From contig ML213519.1 in assembly GCA_004369045.1 (NCBI GenBank), forward strand, positions 445,795 through 509,794: DNA of 64,000 bases, written 5' to 3'. A program made the translations under genes and the position numbers. Of the stretch, positions 9,709 through 22,955 are shown one piece after another. Numbering within the stretch: the stretch's first letter is position 1; the number at the start of each line of letters is the position of its first letter. The notes beneath the pieces were generated by a model. The model did not search any database. It worked only from the letters and a program-made list of their open reading frames with translations, and was not told where the DNA came from. Origin of the DNA: Heliocybe sulcata (taxonomy: Eukaryota; Basidiomycota; Agaricomycetes; Gloeophyllales; Gloeophyllaceae).

Positions 9709-10516
9709 ATGTTTTTCATAGTATGTGTATTCAGTCTGCGCATATGCTGTGACTACGAAACCAATACCACCTAGAAAGAGTTAACCCACACAATTCTCCT
9801 GCACCCCTCCTATTTCGGCCCGCGGATGCTGCAGTTCCTCGAGTCGAAGCTCTACTCCGATGTCGAAGGGACGTGCTCAGGACAGTTCGGCTACATTATT
9901 GCCGTAGTGTCCATTCTCGACATTGGGAAGGGCGTCGTGCTCAGCGGAAGCGGGCAGGCCGAGTTCGTGACGCGCTACCGGGCGATAGTGTTCAAGCCGT
10001 TCAAGGGAGAGGTCGTGGACGGTGTGGTAGGGAATGTGAACAAGGTATACACCACCTGTGGTCGCAGAAAGAGATGGTACCTGACGAGTGAGCGGTAGAT
10101 GGGTTTCTTTGCGGATGTTGGCCCTTTGACATGCTTTGTCTCGCATCAGGTGAGCCGCGAGAGCTGGCTTTCCGTAAAGACTTGTGCTGGAGAACATCTT
10201 GTAGCTCATTGGTCCCGACTTCCGATACGACGCGAACTCGAATCCACCGTCATTTGCCTCGCAAGATCAGGTACGTAACAAAGAGGGGTACTGCTGGCTA
10301 CCCTTGAACGCGTGTGGCCCGTATGCAGATAATCGAGAAAAACACGAGAGTTCGCTTAAAAATTGTCGGCACTCGTGTCGATGCAACAGAAATAGTATGT
10401 TCTAATGTCCCTCTACTATGCCCACTTATGCGGTTATCCTGATAATTTGCTTGCGCCGTCCCTCCCAGTTTGCCATCGGAACGATCAAAGAGGACCACTT
10501 AGGCGTCATCGACTAG
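9709..10516 (+). CDS. rpb7: RNA polymerase II subunit Rpb7
   Basis: Six exons assemble in phase: 9709-9720, 9775-10044, 10099-10149, 10205-10270, 10329-10394 and 10469-10516, with stop TAG. The product is about 170 residues, the usual Rpb7 length. The first exon has only four codons (MFFI), joining to KELTHTILLHPSYFGPR. Family landmarks seen are DVEGTCSGQFGYII, DIGKGVVLSGSGQAEF, VFKPFKGEVVDGVVGNV, MGFFADVGPLTCFVS and FAIGTIKEDHLG. Rpb7 pairs with Rpb4 as the stalk of polymerase II. The N-terminal RNP-like domain docks on the core, and the C-terminal OB domain binds nascent RNA. The gene is convergent with the Vps10-type gene, 361 bp apart. Confidence 0.96.
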
Positions 10517-10877
10517 GCCTGTATTTTGACCGTTCTCTTCATCCTCATCCCGGCATCCCCTGTCAAGAGTCCCATGCTTCGGTTCCACTGGCTAGTCTCA
10601 TCTTCTGCTGTCTTGCACTATCATCGCCCGGTCGGTGCGTCCAACTCTTGTATGTCATATTTCAAAACTCCGGGATCTGCCCATAGCGCACTTACACGCA
10701 CTAAAGTGTATACCTTCAGGAGAGCTAATATATATAGAGATGCTGCGAGTAATCTATACAAGACCAGAGCCGAGACATTACACACTGACGATAGAGACAA
10801 CATAATTTTTGAAGCGAATGATACATAGACCTCACTAGGACTTGAGAGCAACTACTCAGCCTACCAAACACTCTACT

Positions 10878-13800
10878 CTACTCCTCATCCTCAAAGTGCA
10901 AAATTTGTGCATCCTCATCGACCGGCACGTTCCTATACCCTGTTCTCGAGCGGAACCTGCTGGTCGCAGAGTCGATAGCCTCAGACACGTATTCCCACGC
11001 AATACCCGCAATCCCCAAGAGGTACCACGGCACGGACGCGAGCGTAGCCCCCACGCCAGACTGGCTGCGCCGGTAGGCCATGCCAGGATCGCCACCAGGG
11101 AGACGAATCGCACTGCACGAAGATGATCATCAGCATCCAATCATGCGGTACGTAGAAACAGGCTACCCACCCCCTGCTCATTCCACTCCTGCGGTACCAC
11201 CAGTACGCCACCAATGCCGTGAAGGCAAACGGAAGCATAATCACTGTCCACCAGAACAGAGCCCCATGTGCCTTGAATCCCGGGCAGACATGCTCCGCGC
11301 CACGGTCAAGCGTCAGGCCACCCTCGCATGTAGAATACGGGATCTTTCTGTACGCCGTGCGCGAGTACCAGTAGTCTGCGTCCTGGCGGCATGGCGTCTC
11401 CGGATCGTCTGCGAGGGGCTGCGTGCCCTCGACGAGCACACACTCGCCGTTCGCGTTACGGACATGGTTGAATTCGCTGATAGACGGGAAGATTCGCATA
11501 AATATCATACTTATACAGGTTGAACCGGGCTGATGCGGACGTACCACTCGAAGTCTTGCTCCGTGCACGCGCAGTTTCTTACAACCTTCTCTTCAGCCTT
11601 GGGCTGAGTGCCGACAACGCAGTTCGTTTCTCGCTTCCGCCTGTGGTACAGAGTCTAGAATGGACGTGTGAGGATGCCGGGACGCATCTGTCACCAGCAC
11701 ACTTACCTGACGGCCGAACAGACAGCGCTCTGCTCTTTCCTCGCTGGGGCTCCATAACTCGAAGTCATCGTGACCAGGGTCTTGCACATCGAGGACGCCT
11801 GTTGCAAGAAAGAGTCAGCACGTTCTTAGTACATGAGTCAGAAAGCCTTACATTTCTTCGTGGTCAAGGTGGTAAAGTCGATATGGACGGCGACGGCGGT
11901 CGATGGAGCCCGCGGATAGTTTCCGAACAGGATGAAACGGCGACTGGTATCTGACGGCACAGTGACGATGGAACTGACCCTCATCTTCTCGTTCGAGAAC
12001 TGGTACTCTCTCCATGTCTTGCCCTCATCTGTGCTGAACAACACATGATCCGTGGCTTCCTCGTCGTTGGCCATGATAAGGATAGATCCTGAATCGCCAA
12101 ACTCCCAGAGATGAGCATCTTTGTGAACTTCTTCCCAAGTAAATCCGCCGTCTCGACTCAGGAAGGTATCGCTCTCCGCGTATGGCGCGAGGGTTTCACC
12201 CACGTTGCCGACAGCCATGAGGAGACCCGGCACAGATGGAGTGCTGTAAGTGGCCCTCGGATCGCGGCGCTCGGTGTATCCATGTACGTGCAATGCACAA
12301 TTCTATGTATCAGAGTTACATTCATCAGATGCTGAGGGATATGAGAAAATATAGGACGTACAGTGCTAGTGCAATCGTAACGTAAACCATTGGAATCGAT
12401 CGAAGGAGGCGCCAGCGTTTTCCAAGAACCACCTGCCAGAACACATGAGCGAAGTCACGGGAAAGGCTTCAGCGATAACTACCGTCGTTGTGTGTGATAC
12501 GACTTTGCAGCTTTTTTGACCCCGTCAAAGGAGCCTCTGCCGGGTTGGATACGACGTTAACGAGGGCAATACCATCTAGTCCAATCATCTTCTCGAAATC
12601 GACATAACCGCGTTCGTCACGATTAACGTCATGCAACGATATGCCAAAGTAAGTCCCGTTCGAGTTCGACTTGAGGATGCTTCCCCAGTATGGATTCGGT
12701 GCCTCTGAGGTAGTGACGTGCAGGAACACCGACATCGTAGTGGACTCTAACATTGTGTAGGCCTACAATTCCAGGGTCAGCACAATCACAATGTTGAAGA
12801 GATAAAGACGAGGGACGCACATGCTGGGTAGGACGCATATCAGGCGGGAACAAGCCGGTAGCGAAATTCTTTCCATCAAGAGATACCTGCACTTCAAGAG
12901 ATTGTCTCTCTTGGACGTACTGCACGAGGTAAGTCACTACAATCCACAGCAATTACGTTGAGGCTTACCTCAGCTACAATAAGATACTCGGAGAACTTGG
13001 TGAATCCAACGACATGATCGAACAGTTTCGTCTTCTTTGCGAAGTAATCAGTCCCTGATACGAGCTGCAAGGCATTCTGGCCGCTCTGCATGAAGAACCG
13101 CTGGTTGCCACTCTTATCACGCCATGATTCACAGAGGATCAGTGTCCTGTCGGCCGCAATCTCTGCATCCCTAGCCCATTGGCAGTTGCGGACGTAACGC
13201 TCGATCACATGCCAGTGGCGGCCGTTGTCCCGAGTATAATGCGCGACAGCATTGCAATTAGCTCCAAAGCCTTCGCATTGGTCGTTCCCCGTCCAGATCA
13301 GATAGTCAGAACTCTGTGGATGGAAGTGCAAGACCTGTGCGCCGAAGGTGTTTGGAACAGTCGGCGTCTCCATAGGGTTCCAAGTCTTTCCAGTGTCAGT
13401 GGTGTAAAAGTAACGTTTGCCGGCAGTAACAAGATACCCTCTGTCGTTGGAGTAGGTGTGCAGATAGAAAACAACGAATTTTTGATCGGGCACTGGTTGC
13501 GACCAGGTATAACCCTCGTTACTTGACTGCCATATCGAACCGTCGGCCAGTCGCACAAGGATAGTCTGGGACGTCGCGAATTAGAGGAGCCATGATAAAA
13601 GTGATATAGCATCATACCTGTGACTCTTGGAAATACGAATGTTGTACAATGGGCGCCGGGAAATCGGACTTCGAGGGGCAGGTTAGAACAGTCGCACTAC
13701 AGATCAGAGCTCCGGATCATGGACTCACCGTTTGGTGCCTGATCTGTCCCTCTTCCGGTTGGGCTAGTCGCAGCATGAGCAACAGGTCTCCGTCACAATG

Positions 13801-16286
13801 GAATGCATAGTCACCTTCCGAGCACTTCTTCTCCACCTTATCGTCCTTACTGATGCCTCCCTGTCTGCTGCAAGTGTTACCAGGTATCAAGCGATACCCC
13901 GATGAGCCCATGTATGTCTGGTCCGGATCCCCAGCCGAGCAAACTCCGGCTGGGATCGGCTCAGGACCGACAGGAACACATTCCTTTCCGTTGCGAACGA
14001 AGTTGTAATCACTGTCATATTGCATGAGCAGAGACGAGCACCGAGGAAAATATGTACAAACCATTCAAAATCCTCATCACTGCACGGGCAGCTTTCCTCA
14101 TGCTCGACTGGGTCCTCAAACTTATGGCCAACGTAACAATCCGCATCTGGCTTGCGCCGATTGTACCATTGCTGGAAATTCGTCGAAGTTAATACGGACC
14201 AGTAGTCATGGACGGCCAGACCCTGACCTTGTGTCCCATCAAGCACTCCTTATCAGCCGCGCTCCTTGCGTACCACCGCTCGAAGTCGCTGTCCGTGCAT
14301 TGCCGTCTGCCAAGGCCAGCGAAGTCGAGGTACACGACAGCGTAGCGTCCCTGACCAGCTGTCTGATCCCGTCTCGCGATCTGGCCCAGCAGTACAAACT
14401 TCTGAGAAGTGGCATCCGACACGGACGTCAGCGCTCTAGCACGCATCTGAACGCCATAGTTGTAGGAATTCCTGAACCATAGCCTGTTCAACGGGTACTA
14501 CAAGGCCCGTCGAGATATCCACTTACCATGTCCTTCCCTCGTCTGTAGAGTATCTGACAGTGTCGACGCCTTCCTCGTCATTGACAGCAATCAGTATACT
14601 CCCCTGATCACCGAACTCGTACTTGTGAGCGTCTCTGCGGACCATCCTCCACGTCAGACCTGCGTCTGTACTGAGGAAGGTATCACAGTCCTCATAAGGC
14701 TTGAGGTATTCCCCGATAGAACCCACACCCATGACAAACCCGGGCGCAGGAGAGGAGAAAATCCGACCAAAGTTGTGTGGGGTCGTTACTGAGTGCAAGT
14801 GAAGAGCACATTCATTCTTGTCGGCAGGATCACATGAGATGCGCCGTCCTTCACTGTCAGTCGAAGGAGGTCGTAGGTACGACCATGAGCTACCTGCCCA
14901 CAGACAATATAAGTCCCCGAAGACAGTGGGCAAGGGAACCAGAAATACCGTCGTCGAAGGTGATCATTGTTTTCAACTGCTTCGACGCAGCGCCACGCTC
15001 AACTTCCGCAGCATTGGAGACGACATTCGCCAGCCCAACACCCTCGACACCATATATGGTCTCGTAATCGACGTAACCCATTTCGTTCCGGTTCGTATCC
15101 TTCAGAGCCTCGACGAAATACGTCCCATTAGAGTTGCTGACGAATAGGGTGCCGAGGCTCGCCTCAGTCTGCAGTACAACATCGACAGCCAAGGAGTGGA
15201 TCGTAGACTCCACGATGGTATAGCCGTTCTCTCGCAGGCGCGCCGACGTGGCATGAGGGAACTGAGCTTTGGCCCAAGTCTTTGTGTCCACTGACACATA
15301 TAGCAGCATGTCACCTTCGCTTCCCGGGGTAAGGTCCTTCAGAGCGATGACAGCGAACTTAGAGACGATAGCGAAGGCAATCACGCCACGAGCGTTCTTG
15401 CCTATCCCAAGGTATTCTGCCTTGTTCTCCGTCTGGAAGAAGTCGGTACTGGAGAACAGTCGACTAGAGGAGAGAGAGTGGGTCCCCGTCAAGGAGGTGG
15501 TGTCAAAGCCGACACAGTAGATCAGATCCGAGTGCGCGTCGTGCTTGAAATCCTTGCTGCTGTGCGCAAATTGGCAGCGAGCTGTCTCAGTCAGAAGAAG
15601 CTGTGGCTGGTCACCGAAGGCTGTTTTCGTGTAGTACGTCTAAGAAGGCATGGGTGGACGGTTCCGCGCGTAACTGTCATTCACTCACCTCATCATGGCA
15701 GACGGAACCCCATCCTGAACGGTCACATACCGTACCCTGGTACAGTATATACCCGTACTTGGCGGGGTCTGAGTGGAAAGACAGAGGTTTAGACATGTAG
15801 GCGGGTACTATGGGGATGTCGAAGCTGCGCCACGTCCGGCCACGGTCCTCGGTGCGGTAATGTCTCTTGCCACGGGTGAGAACGAAGGCCTGCATGCAGC
15901 ACATTCAGGGGATCGTATAGCAATAATAACATCTGGACGCACATAGCGGTTATTGAAAGGGTGCTCTATGACCATACTGGCATCCCCCGCAGGAATGTCT
16001 TGTGCACGCGCCCATGACTTCCCCTCGTCCTGCGACACATATACATTCCCTTCCACTACATCATGATAGATCACAGTCTGCCCAGTCACAGTCAGTATGC
16101 TTACAATTACCCTTCCGCAGTATATTACACACATACCTGAGTATCGTCGAAGAAGAACAACCTCGCGGGCAGATTGTTGAAGTAGGAGATGCTCTTCTCG
16201 ATATCCTGTGCACCAGCCAGTACGAAACATAACAGGAGCGTGATAGAAAGCGTTAGAAAAGAGGCTGTTCTGTGTAACGGCGCCAT
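10878..16286 (-). CDS. Vps10/sortilin-family vacuolar sorting receptor
   Basis: A long minus-strand gene with many short introns. It starts at ATG 16286 with a signal peptide ([20 protein letters not shown]) and stops at 10878. It encodes roughly 1,450 residues. Two VPS10 domains (ten-bladed propellers) are visible through repeated Asp-box phrases such as [29 protein letters not shown] and TTDTGKTWN. Each domain is closed by a cysteine-rich 10CC module: near 13780-14290 ([24 protein letters not shown]) and near 11280-11550 ([24 protein letters not shown]). A transmembrane helix follows at about 11193-11262. A second hydrophobic stretch ([19 protein letters not shown]) and an acidic tail ending ILHFEDEE come last. 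The family ferries vacuolar hydrolases from Golgi to endosome, so the tail should carry retromer/adaptor signals. Exact intron limits were not all worked out. Confidence 0.93.
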
Positions 16287-17094
16287 GGCGTCGTGGAGGA
16301 TGGGAGCAAGCCACGACTGTGGTGAGCGCTCTCAGCCTCAGCCGGGACTGCGCTTCGGAGTCGCGGAGGCAATATAGTGATTTATAGAGCCGAGCTGGTT
16401 GCTGTGCCTGGTTCTATCAACAAGCGTCTTCTCCAGGTCAAATCGTTCGGAGGAGTCGCTCGAGTAAATTCTTCTATCATGGCTTTACAGCAGCTGCAGG
16501 CCAACGGAAACCAGGATATCCGCTACCCTTCACGATGATCCCAACTCAAGCAGATGCATACCCAAACGTGCTAGGAGGATTACAAAGACGAATAGCCAGT
16601 ATGTACCCTATACTCAACGCATAGGAACCTCATAAATTGCTCGCTAGTGCTTGGCAGAGCCGCGTGAAATCGGCGCACGGCGTCGGTATCATAATGAACA
16701 TGGTCGTGAAGTCGTAACTAAACGTGAAGAGTCTGACGAACTACTCGATACAAGAGATGCAAATAATGATAAATGATGGTGGCACAGTAGAATGTTCTAC
16801 CGAGGGTGGTGAGTCCAGGAGCCTCTTATACTGGAAAGTCACCGCTCACATATGTTATTATAATAGAAAGACAGCTGTCTAGCTTGGTTACGCCGCCCTG
16901 CGCATGTTGCTGAGCCTGCCTTGCGGTCGCCGCCGACCCAGCGGGCTCGGGACCTTGGGTTGGTTAAAGTCTCGTCGGAAGGTCTCTGCAGCAGGCAGTC
17001 AGTCGACTATCCTGCTAACAGCCGAGATCTGACGGTGACGCACCTAGGCCGTCGCAAGTCCCGATAGAGGACAAGCTGTTCGACCGCTTCCTCA
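16287..17094. other. Intergenic, no gene seen
   Basis: Upstream region of the Vps10-type gene and 3' flank of the coiled-coil gene. It has no credible frame. AT-rich pieces near 16374-16384 might be a core promoter but no clean TATA box is placed. Confidence 0.5.
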
Positions 17095-18591
17095 TCATGG
17101 AGGCTGCAAACCTGCTGCATGCCTCATCATCGCTGTTCTCGAACCGCGCATCGATGGGTGAGAACCGTTCCTGGACCAAGGGAGAGAACTCGTCCTCCGC
17201 TGTACCTCAATTCTATCAGTGAATGTCACCCAAGCAACCAGAAGACCAGACGTACGTATACCATGCGTGAACTTGCCAAACATCAGCAATGGCGAATCCG
17301 TCGCGCTGTCGTACACCTTTGGTCTTGGAGGATCATGTTCGTCATCGGCAAGGCTCTCGTTCTCAGACTCTGTATCCAACTCCGACCCGCTGCCGACGAT
17401 TGTCGGGCTGCCCGGACTGTCGCAGCGGAAAGTGACTGTCTTCACCCGAGCGGTTTGGGATGAGGACCAGGACGACTCTGCCTTGAGAGGCTCCTCTTCG
17501 TCCTCTTCCTCGATGTCGGTGAGTGGGCCGAGAGGTGTGATAGGCGAGACTCCGAGCAGAGTCGGTGAGGTTGGAAGCGGTATGATGCAGGACAGTGCTG
17601 ACGGGTACTCGTCGACGTCAGTATCCACTGACGGCGCGCCAGTCCAGCTGTCCAGGATCGCCTCGTGCGACCACGCCTCATCCTGTCTCCTTTCCACCAT
17701 GATAACCTCCTCTTCGTCCGCCTCGGCTTCCGAGACAATAATGCTTGGCGCCCGCACCCGCGTCTGCGCTCCCTCTTCAACGACCTCTTCCTCCTCCTGC
17801 GCCTCGTCCGACTCGTCACCACGCTTCCACGCTTCAAGCGTAGCGAGGACAGTCGTGAAGGTATCCGAGACGAGCTCGTCCGCCTCCTTACCCGCCGCCA
17901 CATACTCCTCCAACACCTCCATCTTCTCCCTTGTCCTTCGCACCTCCTCATCCTTCTCCTTCAACTCCCTCTCGCACTCTGCCCGCTCGACCCTTAATCG
18001 CGCGATTTCCTCCTCGAGGTCCTTATTACGTGCCTCGAGCTTATCTGCGACGTACTCCGCCCCTGTCACTGCGAACCCAAGCCTCTCCACCTCCTGCGCC
18101 AGGCTCGCGTTCTCTGACTTGAGCATCTCCAGCTCGCAGCTCATCTTCTCTAGTCTGTCGTCGCGCTCCTTCACCTCTTGGACGGCCTTCCGCGCGGTTG
18201 CTTGAGAGGCGCAGTTCAGGAGGTCCTGGCGGAGGAGCTTAAACTGCAGAGCCATGACGTTCCTTGCTTTCGCGGCCAACTCGGACTTGGACTGGGCTAA
18301 TTCGAACTTGACTTGCTCAGTCTGCGCCTTGAGGAAGGCGTTAGCTTCGTCGGAGCGCTGCAGACGGCGCTGGAGGGAGCCATTCTGGGACGCGAGGTTC
18401 GTGCAGTAGGTCCGCATGCGTGATGGGCTGTCGGGCCTCTGCTGCTACGGAGATGCTGAGGAATGCGCCAATGCCACACTGGGAGATATACGTACCTGTT
18501 CACTGGTAGGGGAGAAGGGGCGTAAGGGGCTGGCGGCTTTGAACACGTCGACGTTGGCTATGGCGTCGAGTCGAGAGTGCTGTTCGCGCGT
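17095..18591 (-). CDS. Coiled-coil protein of unknown function, start codon unclear (ACG)
   Basis: The main exon runs from about 18440 to the 17200s on the minus strand, with a long coiled coil from LASQNGSLQRRLQRS through QAEVERLG-like heptads and KDEEVRRTREKMEVLEEYV. A low-complexity acidic and Ser/Thr/Pro-rich half follows, and a basic C-terminus near 17095 ends in RHAAGLQPP after a small intron around 17222-17266. A preceding exon (18591-18496) encodes DAIANVDVFKAASPLRPFSP and splices in phase. It contains no ATG, and the next upstream in-frame codon is a stop. The likely ancestral start reads ACG at 18591. Otherwise translation begins at ATG 18417, inside the coiled coil. The N-terminal coiled coil with a disordered tail faintly recalls shugoshin-type proteins, but I see no basic SGO motif and do not assign it. 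Confidence 0.7.
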
Positions 18592-19391
18592 GGAGAGTCA
18601 AGTTGAATATCAAATGCGGTACCGCAGAGTACGTTTAGGCTAGGCTAGCGAGGAAGAGCGGAAAGTGGAAAGAGACCGCGGACACTTTCCAGAGGTCAGT
18701 CAGTCAGAGGATCAAAAGAGATACCCATCCGCTCGCAGTGCGAGCTTACTTATATCTTAGGGTGCACAATGCCTGCTTGCTGTAGAAGGCTGAACTTTCA
18801 CATAAGATTTGAGGTTCTACGGAGCATGAGGAGATGGTGCGGGGGGAGATACCGGTGCACGGAGCACGAATCGGGGTAAGGAGGACGGCGACGGGATTCA
18901 TTTCGGGATAATATCAATCAGCTAAAACCGAAGAGGGAAGGCTATTGTGATCCTTGCTCCGAGTGCGTTCTCACTCTGATATTCGGCGACTCTTAGACGT
19001 AAGAGCAGATGGTTGTTTCGTTATTTATTTCTGTGAGGTGAAATGGCGTACACCGCTGTAACCACTTCGTTTGTGCCACACCAGTAGCCGAGTGGTTTTG
19101 AGACCGCCTCTGTCGCGTACTAGATATTCGATTCTATTCTGGTTCAGACGCGTTGCAAGAGCGTGCCCAACATGCGGAGTCCACAAGCACCTGCATAGAG
19201 TTAAACTTAGGTACAGCCACCGTCCGAAGAAGCGCCCCCGCACGTGACGAGATCCGGGCAGCGATCCAAGTTATCGGCACCCACAACTCTTTCGTGCCAT
19301 TCATTCATTGGTCTCGATTGTGAGATCCGTTCCTCAGTCCTTTGTCGGAAACCCTGCTAGAAGCTGAAACTACAAACAGCAAAAGCAGAAC
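18592..19391. other. Intergenic; possible degenerate tRNA-like trace
   Basis: The divergent promoter region of the coiled-coil gene and cytidine deaminase. At 19084-19104 TAGCCGAGTGGTTTTGAGACC resembles a Leu/Ser tRNA A box, and TATTCGATTC at about 19129-19138 resembles a B box. The stems do not pair, so at best this is a relic. Confidence 0.3.
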
Positions 19392-20213
<822 letters not shown>

Positions 20214-20377
20214 CATCGGCGGATTTCTGATAACGAAGAACTTTTCATACTCCACTTGGCCTGCTTCGAGCATATGCATTACGCCTTGCCCTGCGTCTCC
20301 TTTGTGTATCCAGCGATATCTTACACTATCTGTCACAACAAGACAGACAGTTACAAATAAATACTCTAGCAAGCAAA

Positions 20378-21253
20378 CTACGTCTTCTCTCGAGCAGCTA
20401 ACTGCTCCTCTCTGACAGCCATTTGGTGCTCTTGCACTCTCCGCCTGATTGCCTGTCTTCGCTCCAGCCCATACTCCCGTGCCTCGCGCCGCACTTCGGC
20501 CAGGTTAGCTGATGCCTGGAGGTGACGCTGCTCTGTTAGCACATGGGGTTTGATGAGAACGGCTGGGGTGAGACCGACGAGGAGGGACTGAATAGACGAG
20601 TGGACGTGCGTAAGGGATAGTCCGTAGAATAATAGTAGCAAGACGCACGATCACACCAACAGTAATGATCACCCTGTCCTTCCAGCGGTCATCTGGATTT
20701 GCCGTCCACACTTGCTCGTTCCCCATTGCTCCATACCCATGATGTGCCCGTCCAAATCCCTCCCTCGCCCGCCTCTCCCTCTCAGCTGTTCTTGCCCACT
20801 GGTGCCGCCGCATAATATCAAGGTGCTCTTCATATGGGTAACTCGACCAGTCGTTGTGCGAGCGCCGAGAGGCCGCCTGCTTCCCAGTGAGAACGTCATA
20901 GGCAGTGCGGATGGACTGGAAGCGGGCATGTCGTTCGCTAGGCTCAAGGTGGCGACACGAGGGGGAATCGGGGTGATGTGCTCGGACGAGGTCATAATCT
21001 ATACAGAGTGTTAATATTATATTAATTCGTTAATTGAGGCGGCCTGCGCACACCGGGCCTTGATATCAGCTTGCGAGGCTCCAATGGGCAAATGGAATAT
21101 CTGGTGCGGCGTCGGGTTACGGTGGGCTGGAAAGGCAAACTGGCCTTGCGCTTGGCTGCCACTTGCACCTGTCGATGCTAGTCGTACATGAGCCTGGACT
21201 TGGATGAGGAGGTGGTGCGGGAGCTGCTGCAGGCGGATTGAGAGTGTATGCAT
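20378..21253 (-). CDS. J-domain (DnaJ-like) protein, probably mitochondrial, membrane-anchored
   Basis: Three exons join in phase: 21253-21052, 20998-20649 and 20587-20378, giving about 253 residues. The N-terminus is basic/amphipathic without acidic residues (MHTLSIRLQQLPHHLLIQV), like a mitochondrial presequence. A J domain follows: PHQIFHLPIGASQADIKARY, then DLVRAHHPDS with the HPD tripeptide, then RFQSIRTAYDVLTG. Downstream comes an Arg-rich stretch with MRRHQWARTAERERRAREGF, a hydrophobic segment (VIITVGVISLLVGLTPAVLI) and a charged C-terminal helix. It probably recruits an Hsp70 at a mitochondrial membrane. The client is unknown. Exon 1 uses the second of two adjacent GT sites, which alone restores the frame. 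Confidence 0.88.
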
Positions 21254-21294
21254 CTCCAAAAGAGGGCCAAAGCCAAAAGAGAGGCTAGATGAAA

Positions 21295-21812
21295 TTACAG
21301 TGGGGTGGACGCAGCTAACCACAGCGACAGAGACGTCGTCGTCGTCGTCGTCTGCGACGATGGAGAGGAGCAATCTCTCAGAGAACGGCATCGTACCGGC
21401 ACTTGTCGGGCCGTCGATAACGATACCGTGAGAAAGTTACGTCCATCGCGGACCGTGGGCACAAAGCCGTACATGATGCTGGTCGTCATGATCACGAACT
21501 TGAATCCGTCGCCGCAGATAAAACTGTCTACACACCCGCCGTCCAACAGCCCTCGAAGTTGCAAATCCCATCAGAGCCTTCCATATCCCGACGCAGGACG
21601 ACCCATGGATCACTCTTGCCAGTGCTCTCACTCGACGTTCTTCGGCGTTCGCAAGCTGCGTTGCCACAGGTTCGATGCGCTCGCGTCTTGCAGGTCTCAA
21701 GGTCATCAAGACTCATATCTGAAAACGCGTTGGTGCTGGCAGCTGCAAACCAAAAAACATTCTGACGATTTGGCATCGTTGGGAATGGACACTTGCCAGC
21801 GTAAGTGCCCAT
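21295..21812 (-). other. Unresolved coding-like region
   Basis: Two overlapping minus-strand frames look partly coding. One starts at ATG 21812 (MGTYAGKCPFPTMPN, later SLDDLETCKTRAHRTCGNAA). The other continues to 21295 (GDGFKFVIMTTSIMYGFVPT). A GTGTGT donor near 21532 could link them, but no splice in phase was found. A (GTC)n microsatellite lies at about 21336-21352. It may be a separate small gene or the 3' part of the gene at 21899-22603. Confidence 0.3.
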
Positions 21813-21898
21813 GAGCTCGTACTATAGCCGGACTGCAAGTCATGTGCTTGCGCTGCATTGGGGTACCGGACCCGATACGTACGGTCCTGTTCCAACAA

Positions 21899-22603
21899 CT
21901 ACACACGGTCCGCTGCATGGACCCTGTTATCCGTTACGATACACGTCGCAACGTCCTCCCAGTCGTCGAGACCGGCGTCTGAACCTGTTTCTGCATCCAG
22001 GACGACCACCTTGGGATCAACGATCACGAATCCTTTGGCCGTCCCTGCGCCCCCAGTCAGCCGCAATGACCTCCTGCCGCTGGCAGGAAGACGCACCTTT
22101 CATCTTCATGGGTTGCACGCCGTCTAGAAGGGAGCTCAGCATAGGTGCGCGGGCAGGCGGCACCACGCTCTCTTGCTTTTCCTCTGACTCCTCCTCCGAG
22201 CTGGCTTCCTCCAAGTCAGAGTCACAATCCTCCTCCTCCTGCCCTTCCTTGTAGACCTCTCGCTTCCTGTTCGCGGCCTTCCTGACGCTCCACCGCTGCG
22301 GTTTTGTGCTCTTGGCATACCGTGCCCTCTCTGCCTTCCTCTGCTTCTCGCTTTCCTGGTAGAACTGCGTGTCCCATCAGAGCTAGAAGCCATCACGACC
22401 ATCATCGAAGGAGAGCGTACCACCCGCTTCGCGTCCTGCCCGGTTTTGCGAGGATGGATAACCGCCAGGCGTTGAGCGGCGTCGTCTCGTAAAGCCTTTC
22501 TAAGGAGGCACGCCTGCTCCTCCGTCTCGGGACAATAGCCTAATGCTAGCCAGATGTCGCAGTTTCTTTTGCTTGCTGGTCGGGGATGCCAGTGCCTCGT
22601 CAT
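21899..22603 (-). CDS. Hypothetical protein, charged and partly disordered
   Basis: A three-exon model starts at ATG 22603 and stops at 21899. Exon 1 (TRHWHPRPASKRNCDIWLAL, later CLLRKALRDDAAQRL) ends at a CGG|GTGGTA donor. Exon 2 begins after an acceptor near 22352 with FYQESEKQRKAERARYAKST and runs through an acidic, Ser-rich stretch to PMKMK. Exon 3 begins after GGCGCAG with GTAKGFVIVDPKVVVLDAE. Phases agree throughout and the product has about 190 residues. No known domain is recognised. Confidence 0.5.
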
Positions 22604-22955
22604 AACAGCAGTACGTGGCTGGAGAGATGGACGTAAAGTTCAGAGTACTGGTGATGCGGGTGCATGAGTCTGTTATTTATGGCAGATCAGGTACGTGACG
22701 CGGAAGCTTTGGCTGCTTCAACATCGAGTCAGACGTGCTCACGGCGTCTCAACACTGACTCGAAGCCACAAGCGACGCTTCGGGCCCGTGTGTTCTGATC
22801 CGACCAATGCTGTGGCTGTGGCTCCAATGAGTTTCATAACGGGAATCTCTGTGTAGCATTCATTGGCAATGTGTGAGTGCTTTCGAGTCTTGACCAACAG
22901 CAACATGCGCGGTACACCGTGGACGCAGAAACCAGCCGCGGCTCTCCATTGTAGA

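Noticed and set aside
17219-18205. Long plus-strand frame of 328 codons
   Set aside because: Ser/Thr-rich shadow antisense to the coiled-coil gene; it has no splice structure, and the minus strand encodes clear heptads.
19080-19150. Possible tRNA-Ser/Leu
   Set aside because: A and B box resemblance exists but the acceptor pairs over only five bases, and the T and anticodon stems fail.
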